In this document: piece after piece, positions 22,659-32,520 of the stretch | How the letters are laid out: every line of letters starts with the position of its first letter | Numbering within the stretch: the stretch's first letter is position 1 | Assembly: GCA_022478985.1 (NCBI GenBank) | Contig: JAKSZP010015890.1 | Location: 116,156-180,155, forward strand | Direction: 5' to 3' | Length of the DNA: 64,000 nucleotides | Source of the DNA: Massospora cicadina | Lineage: Eukaryota > Entomophthoromycota > Entomophthoromycetes > Entomophthorales > Entomophthoraceae | The notes under the pieces: model-generated | Told to the model about the DNA's origin: nothing | The model's input: the letters and a program-made list of their open reading frames with translations, nothing else | Databases searched by the model: none | Position numbers and translations under genes: made by a program

Positions 22659-23445
22659 CCGTTATTCCTTCAGTGCCTGACCATCCATATTGGGCCCACG
22701 TCAAGGGTGGGCGGACGATTTGTCCAGCATGTTTTGAGTTAGACCACTCAAAATGCAAGTGCCCATCATCAACCACCTCCAGTGGATCGGACAACTCATC
22801 TGCTGACCTCCAATCCGCTGCCCACTCTGTACAATTTCCAGTATGGGGCACAATCCTACCTCCCCACCCCCAAAGCCTGTTTCTGCAGCTGCACCTGCAG
22901 CCACCAATCAGTCTCCTCCTCACCCCAACGCCATAAATAATTCCAAAAATCAAGCATTGGATTAGATCCCAGTTTGATCCCATGCTTCCTCAAATGAATC
23001 AACCAAACCTCAACCATACGCTGATTCCCCAATCCAATTCAACCAAAACCCATGGGAATTATTGGTTGAAATTGATAACCCAGGTAAGTTCATTGAAGAA
23101 GCATCTCTGCAAATTAAGCAGTTTGTTAGTGTAGAATGGGACGCCGGATACCCCCTCCACTATATACCCCACAGCCAAATGCCAAATCATTTTGCAGTGA
23201 TCACCAGCTTGCAGTCAAAGCAGCCGCAACACCAGATTGTCATCCCCTGCATAAAACTGTCACTAAATCAGTAGCGACGCTCACAGGAGGAATTCCACCT
23301 CCTGTTATCCCTGCAACCTTAACTCCAAAAAGTAAAATATTGGTGAACCAGTATTATAAAAATGCAAATGATGCTATCCAGAATGTGGCAACTATAGCAT
23401 TGAATCCAAAAGCAAAAATAACCTGAATCAACATTGCCACATTTT
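22659..23445 (+). mobile_element. NLE copy 1, middle part with zinc knuckle
   Basis: This continues the element from 11040 across gypsy A. It carries GRTICPACFELDHSKCKCPS, a CX2CX4HX4C knuckle at 22721-22762, at the position where LINE ORF1 has its knuckle. A Pro/Ser/Gln-rich stretch and a region ending ALNPKAKITNINIATF follow; the latter aligns with GPKTCITSNNNATF in NLE copy 2. No endonuclease or reverse transcriptase is present. Several frameshifts and stops show it is inactive. The piece ends at the duplication of the truncated LINE at 23446. Confidence 0.78.
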
Positions 23446-24440
23446 GGCCTACTTGAGTTCAAAGCCCATGCCGCCAAGATCCTGGGCACCTGGATGGCGG
23501 CTGTCACTGCTCCTACACTCCCATCCCAACACTGGTCCCGCGCAGCCCGCTCCAACTTCTCCCGAGCCTTGGGCCTCAACAATCCATCAAACCCCCACTC
23601 CCTGATGAAATACCTCGCATCACACACATCAGCCACAGGTCCTCACGGGACCAAAACCCACTACAAACGAATCCTACTCTCCATGCGAAGCGCAGAGTGG
23701 AGAATTCGTATTAGTGGACATACAACCCAAAGAGGCCGCCCCTCTCCTCAGTTCACACAAGAGGTACAGGGGCTACCCATCCATGATGGCGTGATCCTCA
23801 TTCGACCCCAAGTCCTATCCAGGGTGGACTATCTGGACATGATGGACATCCCTTATTCCACTGAGACCCAAAAGACTATCTGGAAATACGCACACCATCC
23901 TCTGTTGCAGCCTCAAGTCCGCTCCCATGTGTGGCGCTGCCTGAGGCGGGTGTATCGTACAGCTGAGCATTCTAACGCTTTAAACTCATCCTGTGTCGTG
24001 TGTGGCCAGTATGGAACGCTTTTCCACCGCCTGGAGAAGTGCCCCACCTCTAAAGTAATATGGCGCGAAGTCCAACGTCTGCTAGGCCAGGATCAAACAC
24101 ATCCCTTCAGTCTGTCAAGAGATATGTTTGCTTCATCAATGGCCTCCCCCTCCCACCCTCCCTTCGTGCTCTGGTGGTTGCAATCGCCATGTGGACTATC
24201 CACACGATTGTCTTGGATGCCATCGCCGGATCCATCCCCACCCTCCCTGAAGCTGTCCACAGATTCCGGTCTCATTTGGTGGATCACTTTCAAGCGTGGA
24301 TGTTTGGATATCTCCCACCACGTCGCCGGCAGCTGGTCTCCTCCTGGTTCCCAGTCTGGTTCATCAAATCAGACCCCTTCCTCCACACGTGCTCAATAGT
24401 GGCTACGCCCCCTACACACGTTCCCTCCCCCTTCCCATAA
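23446..24440 (+). pseudogene. LINE-a ORF2 C-terminal fragment
   Basis: The frame is open from the insertion point through FKAHAAKILGTWMAAVTAP, GHTTQRGRPSPQFTQEVQG and the CX2CX7HX4C knuckle at 23992-24042. An indel in a C-rich run near 24145 moves the reading to the frame 24060-24440. That frame carries IAMWTIHTIVLDAIAG, HLVDHFQAWMFGYLPPRRRQ and the end HTCSIVATPPTHVPSPFP. It is the clearest view of the C-terminal region of family a. Confidence 0.82.
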
Positions 24441-24582
24441 GTGGCGTTCCCGCTGGCAACAAGAGATAGCATCGCTTCTCTGGGGTGCCTCACCTGGTAC
24501 TAAGTTTTGTCTCGTCTGGATATAATTGGAAGTGTCTGTCCCATGGTCGGCCTTCCCCGCAATAGATTTAAATTTAAATTTT
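23446..24582 (+). mobile_element. 5'-truncated LINE-a fragment
   Basis: It is flanked by an exact 16-bp duplication, aacattgccacatttt, at 23430-23445 and 24583-24598, inside NLE copy 1. Only the last 1137 bp of family a are present, starting within the part of ORF2 after the reverse transcriptase. This is the one LINE in the window with clear 5' truncation, the usual result of incomplete target-primed reverse transcription. The 3' end has ATGGTCGGCCTTCCCC and then AATAGATTTAAATTTAAA. Confidence 0.93.
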
Positions 24583-24598
24583 AACATTGCCACATTTT

Positions 24599-25005
24599 TT
24601 AAACTCCAAGGTGCCTGAATTAAAGCTGACAAAACTTTAATTAAATATTTCAGTGCCATTTATCTAGCTGTCAATTTCCATGAAATCCCAATTATTAGAG
24701 ATATCAAACCCCATGCCACAGATGCCCCAACGCCATTACTTTCTGCCGTGACATGCACCCTACTATGGGAGGAAGAAGTTGCTGCTGAAGAGGCTGCTGA
24801 AGATGAGCCCCCTGACCCCCCTCCCCTTCCGCCATGGAGGGATAAGTGGTTTCCGCTGCCCACCTGGTTGGTTGGTTTTCAAAGCATTTAACTCAATCCG
24901 CTCATAAGGGCGTTTTGTTTGAACCAAGTAGTTACATTAGTTTTTTAGTCTAGTTTTAGCTTCATTAATGTCCATCCTCCGGTCGGCTTGCCTCAAATAA
25001 ATATA
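24599..25005 (+). mobile_element. NLE copy 1, 3' part with acidic-proline tail and LINE-type 3' end
   Basis: The open frame ends with a strongly acidic, proline-rich segment (EEEVAAEEAAEDEPPDPP, then PPWRDKWFPLPTW) just before a stop near 24893. NLE copy 2 has the matching DKEEEDEPHNPDSPPPW at the same place. The last bases carry CCTCCGGTCGGCTTGCCTC and AAATAAAT, the tail shared with LINEs and the SINE, and they run directly into the duplication at 25006-25018. A minus-strand Gly/Ser-rich open frame at 24660-24863 is a shadow of the acidic segment. Confidence 0.78.
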
Positions 25006-25018
25006 ATATAGTTTTTAA

Positions 25019-26596
25019 CAGTATTGTAAATCATTTTTTTATTTTTCAAATATCTGATGCCTGATCATCATGGAGAACACCCTAGAGCTAAAACAGTGTA
25101 TCAATCATGTGCTGCCACTCCTTAGGGATGAAACCCAATGGGGAATATCTAGTTTAGGCTCTCTTTGATAGTTCTGTTTCTAATAAGACGCCATTGTAAC
25201 CAACAATCACGCAATTTTGTATATGGTTCTGTATTCTGTTTGGGGTCTTTTGCTTTAGCCTAATTAGCAAACAACGCTGAGCAATTATTTAAGGCAGTGT
25301 CTTTCACATAAGATGAAGTTCTTTCACAATTTCTCTCTTTCAGTGAGAAATGATTTATATTCATTTTGGAAAAAAGGCCTCATTCTGGGCCTGTTTCTTT
25401 TTCCTACAGCCATCCTCCTGCACCCATTACATGTTTAATTGTCAACCCCACCCGGGAAGGGGATCATTTCCACAAATTCATTCTAGGGAACACCGCTGAG
25501 ATCAGTCAGGGTAGGCCTTTCCAAGCTTACCCAACACCAAACTCTCTGACTAGATGTTAAAATAAGCTCTTATGCGTCATATATAAAAGGTACAGATTTT
25601 AACCTCAACAATATAAGGTGCTGTATGAAGACAAACTCCTAGGAAAACTTGGAGAAATGAAAATTTTTTGGCATGAGGTTTTTTCTCAACAGAATAAAAG
25701 CACAATGTATTATCCTGTACTCTCAAAGGCTCACTCCTTCTAAAGAAAATCTCTTCAGTTAGTTCTACACTAGCAACGTAGTAAATATATCCTATCCCTC
25801 TTAGAGTTCAGTCTAGATATTTCTTCCTACTAGAGTTTCTATTGATGCTTTACATGTGTACTAAGCAGCACTCTGTGTAAGTCTGGGGAGCGCCCCTTTG
25901 CGCTTGAACGGGTGGCTTTCCCTTTTCCTTCTAACAAAGGTTTAAGTAGGTCAGCTACTACCCTCATCTCTTTCAAAGCGACCTCACCCATGTGGTGGAT
26001 AGCAGTTGGTTAGACCTACCCTCTGAAAAGCTCTGCCACCCATCTATGTGTTAATAAAAGGAGAATTGTTATGGCAGATTAAGAATTCAGCATCAAGTCT
26101 CAGCAAATAAGGATAAGCATTTGATAGACGTGACAAGTCCCTTTTCTAGGCTGAATTTGGATTCAGAAAAATAATTCAACAACCATATCCTTTTCCTTTG
26201 GCGTTAAAACCTAGATATGCCAAACCCTGCAAGGCCAAATAATCGCTAGAGCAATCAGGTGCGGGTGTGTTGGGCATCTCAAACCCGTTCCCAACCACTT
26301 GGGACCATCCCAACGTGGGATGGCCCTGGGAGCCTTCAGTTACCTGCTGAGTGAGACATCGCTGCTTGAATTGGCATAATTGTGGTAAAACTGCAATTTG
26401 GGCGTCTGAGTACAAACCAATGACCACTTATCCTGTCACCAAAACATTTGGAATTGGTTTCAAAACAGAACAACTTTTCCTCCACTTGTAGTTCTGCTGT
26501 TTATAGTTGTAAACACAAGAGCCCTGATCCCATGTATCCCAAAACTTTTCCAAATTTGACAGGACATTAAGAAATTGTCCCACACAGGGAGGATTG
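25019..26596. other. Unrecognised DNA between NLE copy 1 and gypsy B
   Basis: No frame has a recognisable motif; the longest minus-strand frame (26176-26427) has no match that I know of. The sequence resumes after gypsy B at 48462. If it is host DNA it is the best place in the window to look for unique sequence, since no repeat boundary was found in it. Confidence 0.45.
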
Positions 26597-26601
26597 ATGG
26601 T

Positions 26602-27097
26602 TATTAACTTTTGGCAGATATGGATGGTTCCGCCGAGCCAGTTGCACAGGTGAAACCCCACTGAGAAACGGATGAGTGATATGATGATCGCAGATCCTCA
26701 ATAAATAAAATTTAAATTGTTTATCTAAGGAGCTATTGCCTCAACAATACCTCTTTATTAAATATATTAATAACGGCCACTTTCATTAACCTTTCTGACT
26801 GCCTTCCTACTAAAAAATCTCCCCTATTGCCTTCAAATGCTCAACATTCAATCCTCAGTATTAATTTGCAGTTCCAACGCTTTCCACTTAGTAATCTCTA
26901 TTTGTTACAAATTTAGGGATTTCACTCTATCATTGAGGCTTTGGCGAATTTCCCTCAATTTGCTGAACCTTGATTGCTTCAATCGATTCACTTTGCATTT
27001 CCATAATCTATTGTTCAATCTTGAGGCTAGCCTTGACTCATAGATATGATCCTCTGGATAGTTGACTTATCATCCAGTCGTATAAACGTTCTTAACA
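26602..27097 (-). repeat. 3' LTR of gypsy B
   Basis: On the minus strand it starts TGTTAAGAACG and ends AAAAGTTAATA. It is collinear with 47956-48456, with shared blocks such as GAGATTTCACTCTATCATT-like sequence and CAGATCCTCAATAAATA on the plus strand. Confidence 0.85.
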
Positions 27098-27530
27098 TTA
27101 CTTCCCCTTGACTGAATGATAAGCTCCTGTTGCTTTTATGCCCAAAGGAACTTTGCGTGTACTCAGTTGATAATTTAACCACCTGTGGGTTCCTTAAAGT
27201 GTAAGCGTTGACATCAGTTTTCATGATTATCATAATTGGTCCAATCCATATTCTGGCAATCTTGTTTCTTCTTCCAAACCTATGTTGGTCTTGGAACTGG
27301 ACAAGGTCCCCTACCCCAAATAGTAAATGTTGCTGTGTTCATATTGGTCAGCTTCCTGATCCCAAATCTTTTAGTTAAACTACTAGAATATGCTTCAGTT
27401 TGAGTTAAATCAGCATGTCAGCTAAGTTAGTCAAATAGCGCTGAGGCTCTACTCCACTGGTATCCTCCACACAGGAATAAAGCAATACTGGCAAGGCTGG
27501 ATGACTTCCATAAATCAAATGGAAGGTACT

Positions 27531-27973
27531 TTATTTCAGTAAAAAATGATAGCTAATATTGTACGCAAAGATGGAGGTGGATAATAGGTTACTCCATTCA
27601 TAGTACCGATCCTTTACAAGCTTGTGGAGAATATTAACCAAGGTATTATTGACCCGTGCCACCATTTTATTAGATTCAGGGTGGTAGATTGTAGTCAAGA
27701 CCCCACGGATTGCCATTAGTTTGTTTAACTTGGGTAGGATATTCAACGTGAAATTGGTTCCTTTGTCTGTAAATTAAAATGTGGACAGTCATGTCGCTGT
27801 ATGACACACTCCCGGATGAAATTTGTGGTGGTAACAGCCCCTATATCATTGATCGCCCTTTCTTCCATACATCTTGTCAAATGGTCAATTGCTACTATTA
27901 TATACTTGGAGCGGTTTTCGCCAGTTGGCAGAGGCCCCACACATCCAGAGAAACTGTATGCCATGCAAAACAA
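27531..27973 (-). pseudogene. Integrase core, gypsy B
   Basis: Frames 27743-27973 and 27531-27746 carry GPLPTGENRSKYIIVAIDHL and, after a break, SNKMVARVNNTLVNILHKLV. The last matches the NGxxERVN block with the catalytic Glu replaced. The central TDNGT block is lost (HFNLQTKE in its place). Ahead of it, about 27990-28150, there is HRAVGHEELWKMLEFL, the His half of the H2C2 finger, without the Cys pair. The C-terminal part, with homology to 56997-57224 of gypsy D, lies at about 27190-27320. Confidence 0.72.
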
Positions 27974-28264
27974 GGCTTAATCAGATGGTAGGTGGTCTTC
28001 TTGTTGAATTGGCTTTCCATTTTGGCACTGGGTAAAACAAGCAACCGTTTCAAGCACATTATAGTGCGTACTCTTTTAATAATAAAAGGTCACAAGAACT
28101 CCAGCATTTTCCACAACTCTTCATGACCTACCGCTCTATGAACATCCAAATAATTGCTGGCCTGGTGGAAGATTTTTGGTAGCTCAGCATCAATTCTCCA
28201 ATCCACTTATATAGTTCTTCATTGCACAAAAAAGTATCCCATCACAGATAGTCCAGCACTTTGA

Positions 28265-28585
28265 TCACCTGTAGCAGCTCATCATAAATTTTCCCACAAG
28301 CATCTTCACATACATTATGTCCACCAAATCTGCTGTAATAGTGACCATAGGCAATTGTGAGAGACAGTCCGCATTCTGGTGTTTATCCCCTGGCCAGTGT
28401 ATAATCTCAAAGTCATACGCTTGTAGCTTCAGGGCCCATCTTGAAAGCCACCCTTCAGGTTCCTGTAGCTTCTGAAGCCACTGCAAGGATGCATGATCTG
28501 TGACCACATTGAATCTAACTCTATAAAGGTAGACCCAGAATTGTTTATACACATATATCACCACTAAGCACTCCCACTTTCTCAC
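28265..28585 (-). pseudogene. RNase H domain, gypsy B
   Basis: The open frame has KWECLVVIYVYKQFWVYLYR, FNVVTDHASLQWLQKLQEPE and FEIIHWPGDKHQNADCLSQL, the C-terminal blocks of gypsy RNase H. The first catalytic Asp block is upstream in decayed sequence near 28690, where DAITQKDADGAEHPITF can be read. Confidence 0.78.
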
Positions 28586-28615
28586 GGTATAATTACGTTC
28601 ATAAAAATTTAGGCT

Positions 28616-29560
28616 TCAGCTACAAAACGTGATGGGATGCTCCGCACCGTCAGCATCCTTCTGGGTAATAGCGTCCCTATGGCGGAAAGCAAAGCGTCCG
28701 TTTGCACAATAAATTCTTTTTAAAATTAGGTTATCATAGAACGGGAGCACTAGCCAACGCAGTTTGTAAGACATTAAAAGCGTCTTGACAACAGTCAGTC
28801 CTGTTGAAGGTAACGTTTTTCTTTGATGATTTGAAGAGCGGAGACCCAATACAGCTGAAGTTTGGAATGTACCGCTGGTAGTGCCCAATTATTTCCAAAA
28901 ACACCTGGACATCCCGCTTATTACTTTCTTAAGTCATCCTGATTATAGCTTCCACCTTTGCCAGCTGAGGACTTTGCCCTATAAAACCTACCAAGAACCT
29001 GAGATATTCCAATTGCCCCTTGAAAAAATGGCACTTTTAAGGCTTGATCTTGATACTATCATCATCTAGTTGGTAGACACTTGTTCTAAGTGGTCAAGAT
29101 GCTCTGTGAACGTCTGCAAAAACACTTTGATATCATTGAGGTAGACTAGAATGAAGGACAGCTTCTAGTCACCTAAGATAGTGTCCATAGCATGCTGGAA
29201 CGTAGCCAGGGCGTTGCACAAACCCTGGGGCATATGTGTAGGCTGGAACACTCCTTTGAGGTGATTATAGCGCATTTCTCACGTTCCACGTTAGCAACTC
29301 AACCTGCCAGTACCCCAATATCATGTGCATGGCGGATATGTAGTTTGCACCTCCCAGCTAATCTAAAGCATCATCAATCTGCGGGAGAGAATAGGAGTTA
29401 TTATTAGTGTCGCTTTAAGGTTCAAGTAATCAGTGACCACCCAGTTTGTGCCATCTTTTTTCTTAACAATGAGCACCAGCAATGCCCACAGACTCTTAAA
29501 AAGATCTAAAATCCCCCGTTTAATCAATTGTCTACCTCATTGGAGTCAACTTAGCTCAGC
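28616..29560 (-). pseudogene. Reverse transcriptase, gypsy B
   Basis: The blocks are spread over several frames. Near 29180-29120 the minus strand reads LSFILVYLNDIKVFLQTFTE, the YLDD box with the first Asp changed to Asn. Near 29220 it has the QGLCNALATFQ-type block and near 29450 the KKDGT-type block. Stops and frameshifts separate all of them. Confidence 0.7.
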
Positions 29561-30241
29561 TTTTGAGCGCTGGATGGGCCAAGACTAAAATGAAAGGGTT
29601 GTCCCCCGTTTCTACCCAATGCACCACCCTGTGTGCGCATTCCAAATCATGGTCATTAGATGCAAACGTATCTCATTATTTTTCAAACAGGGCCATCATA
29701 CTATCTTTATGTTCATCTAACAGACCAGTCAGAGCTTCCTGTGGAACCACTGTCATTATGCCAAATTAGGTTTATATAGATAGGCCAAGGTCCTCCCAAG
29801 ACCCAAAATCATGAATACCGTGGACTTCATCAATAGTAATCAAGTGTAAATAAGCCACCACCTGGTGCCTTTGTATCATCATCGACTCCTTCTGTAGGTT
29901 TTCTAGAAATATCTTCATTTCCCCATTTCCTGTTAACAGTAACTCTGGAGCCACATGGAGTTCAAGCCTAAATTGTTGGTAGTGCCCCACAATTTCCTTG
30001 TATAGCCCTTTATGGACGTCTATTATGAGCTCAGTTCTTAGTATGACCTGATGCCCAGAAGGTATGCTTAAAGTGCTCCCCCAATCATAACGGAATACCT
30101 TTGAAATTGTAGATCTGGTTAAGGAGGGCTCTAATCCTCCGCTTCATCTGCCATTATTGAACAAGAATTACCCCATCACTGTACACAAGACTAATTTGGC
30201 CTGAGCGAATAGAGTCTTTTGGGATTACCGCTAGAGGTAAA

Positions 30242-30560
30242 TTAAATGGGGATCTGACGGCCTAGAATATTAATGGTTTCATCCGCCATATTGACCATGG
30301 CCCCAAATCGCCACATGAACGTGGCTCCAATCAAAGTGTCATAATTGTTATTAGGCAAAACCACAGCTGGAATAGATGCCCCAACCAGCCCAAACCTCAA
30401 AGGCAACACGCTGTAAGCACCCTCTGACACAGTGTTCTCTGCCCTGCAGTTCAATACACTAATTGATGTTCCACATCAGGCTTCAGCAGAAGCTTAGCTA
30501 AGATTAGTGTATATTATATTAATGGAAGCGCCAGTAAGATAATCACCTGAATTTTGGTAT
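30242..30560 (-). pseudogene. Aspartic protease, gypsy B
   Basis: Frame 30242-30454 has AYSVLPLRFGLVGASIPAVV, NNYDTLIGATFMWRFGA and the following segment, the second half of the domain, close to the protease of gypsy D. The active-site half, about 30470-30560, is recognisable by LAKLLLKPDVEHQLVY, but the DTG box is destroyed. Confidence 0.7.
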
Positions 30561-31054
30561 TTTGTACAAAGATGTCACAGTATATATACTCCAAATAAGA
30601 AGAACCTTTAGTGTTTATTACATAAACATCCAAGGGCTTTTATTTATCCAAAAAGTGAGAATACTGGCACCAACATGAGGATACTATGGGCAATTTTATT
30701 TACTGGAATCGCCACTTCCACCTCCTCTAGAGCTGCAACATGTGAAGGTTCACCTTTGACTGTACCATTTTGCTCAATATTTTTCCAGGCGTATGGCTTT
30801 TGCACCTCTTGGCAGGACTCCATGTCTGCATTATTGGGGTCTCTCTCTTAGCTTGAGGCCAATGTATCATAAGGAATTTGTTGATATAATGAATCGTTGA
30901 GGTGAGTACTGGGACTGACACAAAATGATTTGGGAATAATCAGGGACAATTAGGTTTGAGTTAGAGGAAGTAGAGCGTCCTGTCTCTACTCCACTCAACC
31001 TTTTCCCTGTTTGTTTGGGGCAACTGGTATTGCATGGACGCTCAGTTTTCCTGG

Positions 31055-31096
31055 ACAGTTAGCCAAATAATGGCTTTATTGTCTGCACGAGAAACA
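31055..31096 (-). pseudogene. Nucleocapsid CCHC zinc knuckle, gypsy B
   Basis: Fourteen codons read C-F-S-C-R-Q-stop-S-H-Y-L-A-N-C, an exact CX2CX4HX4C with one stop at a non-metal position. It lies between Gag and protease, as expected. Confidence 0.72.
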
Positions 31097-31510
31097 AGCA
31101 TTTTTAAATGTCACTTGTCTTTGAATCACATCCATAGACCCAATCTGAAATTAATTATTGTATTGTAATTTGGACGAGGACAAACTGGCTGAGGAAAATG
31201 GGGGCGGAAAGGACTCACCAGAGCATTAAGTGGATGAGTGTTCCACAGAAGATTATAACAAGTCGTTGTTGACCCATTTCTGATGGGGATTTGGTAGCGG
31301 TTGCAGGAGCTTTACACTCTACATTGGGAGCACTAAAAGTGACGGATAGATGGCGTAAATGACTGATAATTTTTAATAGTTCCACCTCATCTTGAAGAAT
31401 GTAAGACATAGCATTATACAGTTCTCAATATGGCTTAACAGCTGCCATCATCGCTATGCCCACCTCCTCATTAGTTAAGATTTTTTCTCCCAACAACCCA
31501 TGAGCCTCCA

Positions 31511-32398
31511 ACTTTTCTCTCTCGTTGCAAACACTTCTGCAACAAATTCAATTCGAGTCTAGGTAAATTTTGATAATCTCATTGAGGAGATTAGTTGGCG
31601 CCCAAATTTGGGGAGGAGTTGGGCAAGTAAAGTTAAGGGTACAGGTGTTGGCACCACATCAACCAAATTTTAAACGCCCCAGCGAGTCTGGCAGAATAGA
31701 TAAAATTAGTAATAAAAAACCAGCGGTTACCATTTCCCCAAAATTTTGGCCTGGGAAGTGCACTGCAACCAGTTCATCAATTCGCCGCACTCCCAACCTC
31801 TATTGTCAGTGGAACACAGGGTGCATGTTTTCCTGGATACTCAGTAAATGGCACTTTGGGAGATGTTTTTTGTAGATGTACACACACATTTCCTAAACGC
31901 GGTGTAAGTCACACCCCACTCCATGCCACGCAGTTGGCTGGATCTTGGATTCAAAAATAAGGAAGCGGCAGACAAAGCCGCAAAGGTGCAAGTAGTAGTG
32001 GACCTCCTGGACAATCAACGGGTAGTCCAAATGAAGCGCACCTGGTGGGCTTAAATCAAATTTTCGTGACTTTTGACTTCCTACCTACAATGGCCAAGCG
32101 CACCATGCTAGAGCACTACCTGAAGGCTGGCTCGCCATATATGGAGAAATACAATCCTTCAAAATGTTGCGCTTTACGCTTATGCCAAACCTGTGCACAG
32201 GCAAAGTGATTGCTGTTCTCACCTCAGTCATGGGGGTAGCGGAGGATTTGACCAAAATCCACACACCGCTTATGTCAAAATCAATGGGCAAATCACCCAT
32301 CCATTCAGGGTCACCATGGATAGCTCGCCTCCCATCTGCACATTCTGTCACACTTTTGGCCCAAGGCCCATACCTGCCCCGCTAAGGAGGACATTACT
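31511..32398 (+). pseudogene. LINE-a ORF1, copy 3, N-terminal part
   Basis: Decayed frames carry RSWLDLGFKNKEAADKAAKV-like sequence (about 31925-32000), LCTGKVIAVLTS (32164-32385) and the knuckle start ICTFCHTFG, whose second half is frameshifted. It ends at the duplication of LINE-a copy 2. The continuation is at 42943. Confidence 0.7.
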
Positions 32399-32520
32399 TT
32401 TAAATTTATTGCGGGGAAGGCCGACCATGGGACGGACACTTCCAAATAAGACTCAGGAAAGACAAACTTAATACCAGGGGAGGCACCCCAGAGAAGCGAT
32501 GCTATCTCTTGTTGCCAGCG

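Noticed and set aside
11036..22663. Exact target duplication for gypsy A
   Set aside because: Only 4 of 5 bases agree (ctgtt and ccgtt), so it is given as a candidate only.
24660..24863. Minus-strand Gly/Ser-rich open frame
   Set aside because: It is antisense to the conserved acidic-proline tail of NLE, which has a counterpart in copy 2.
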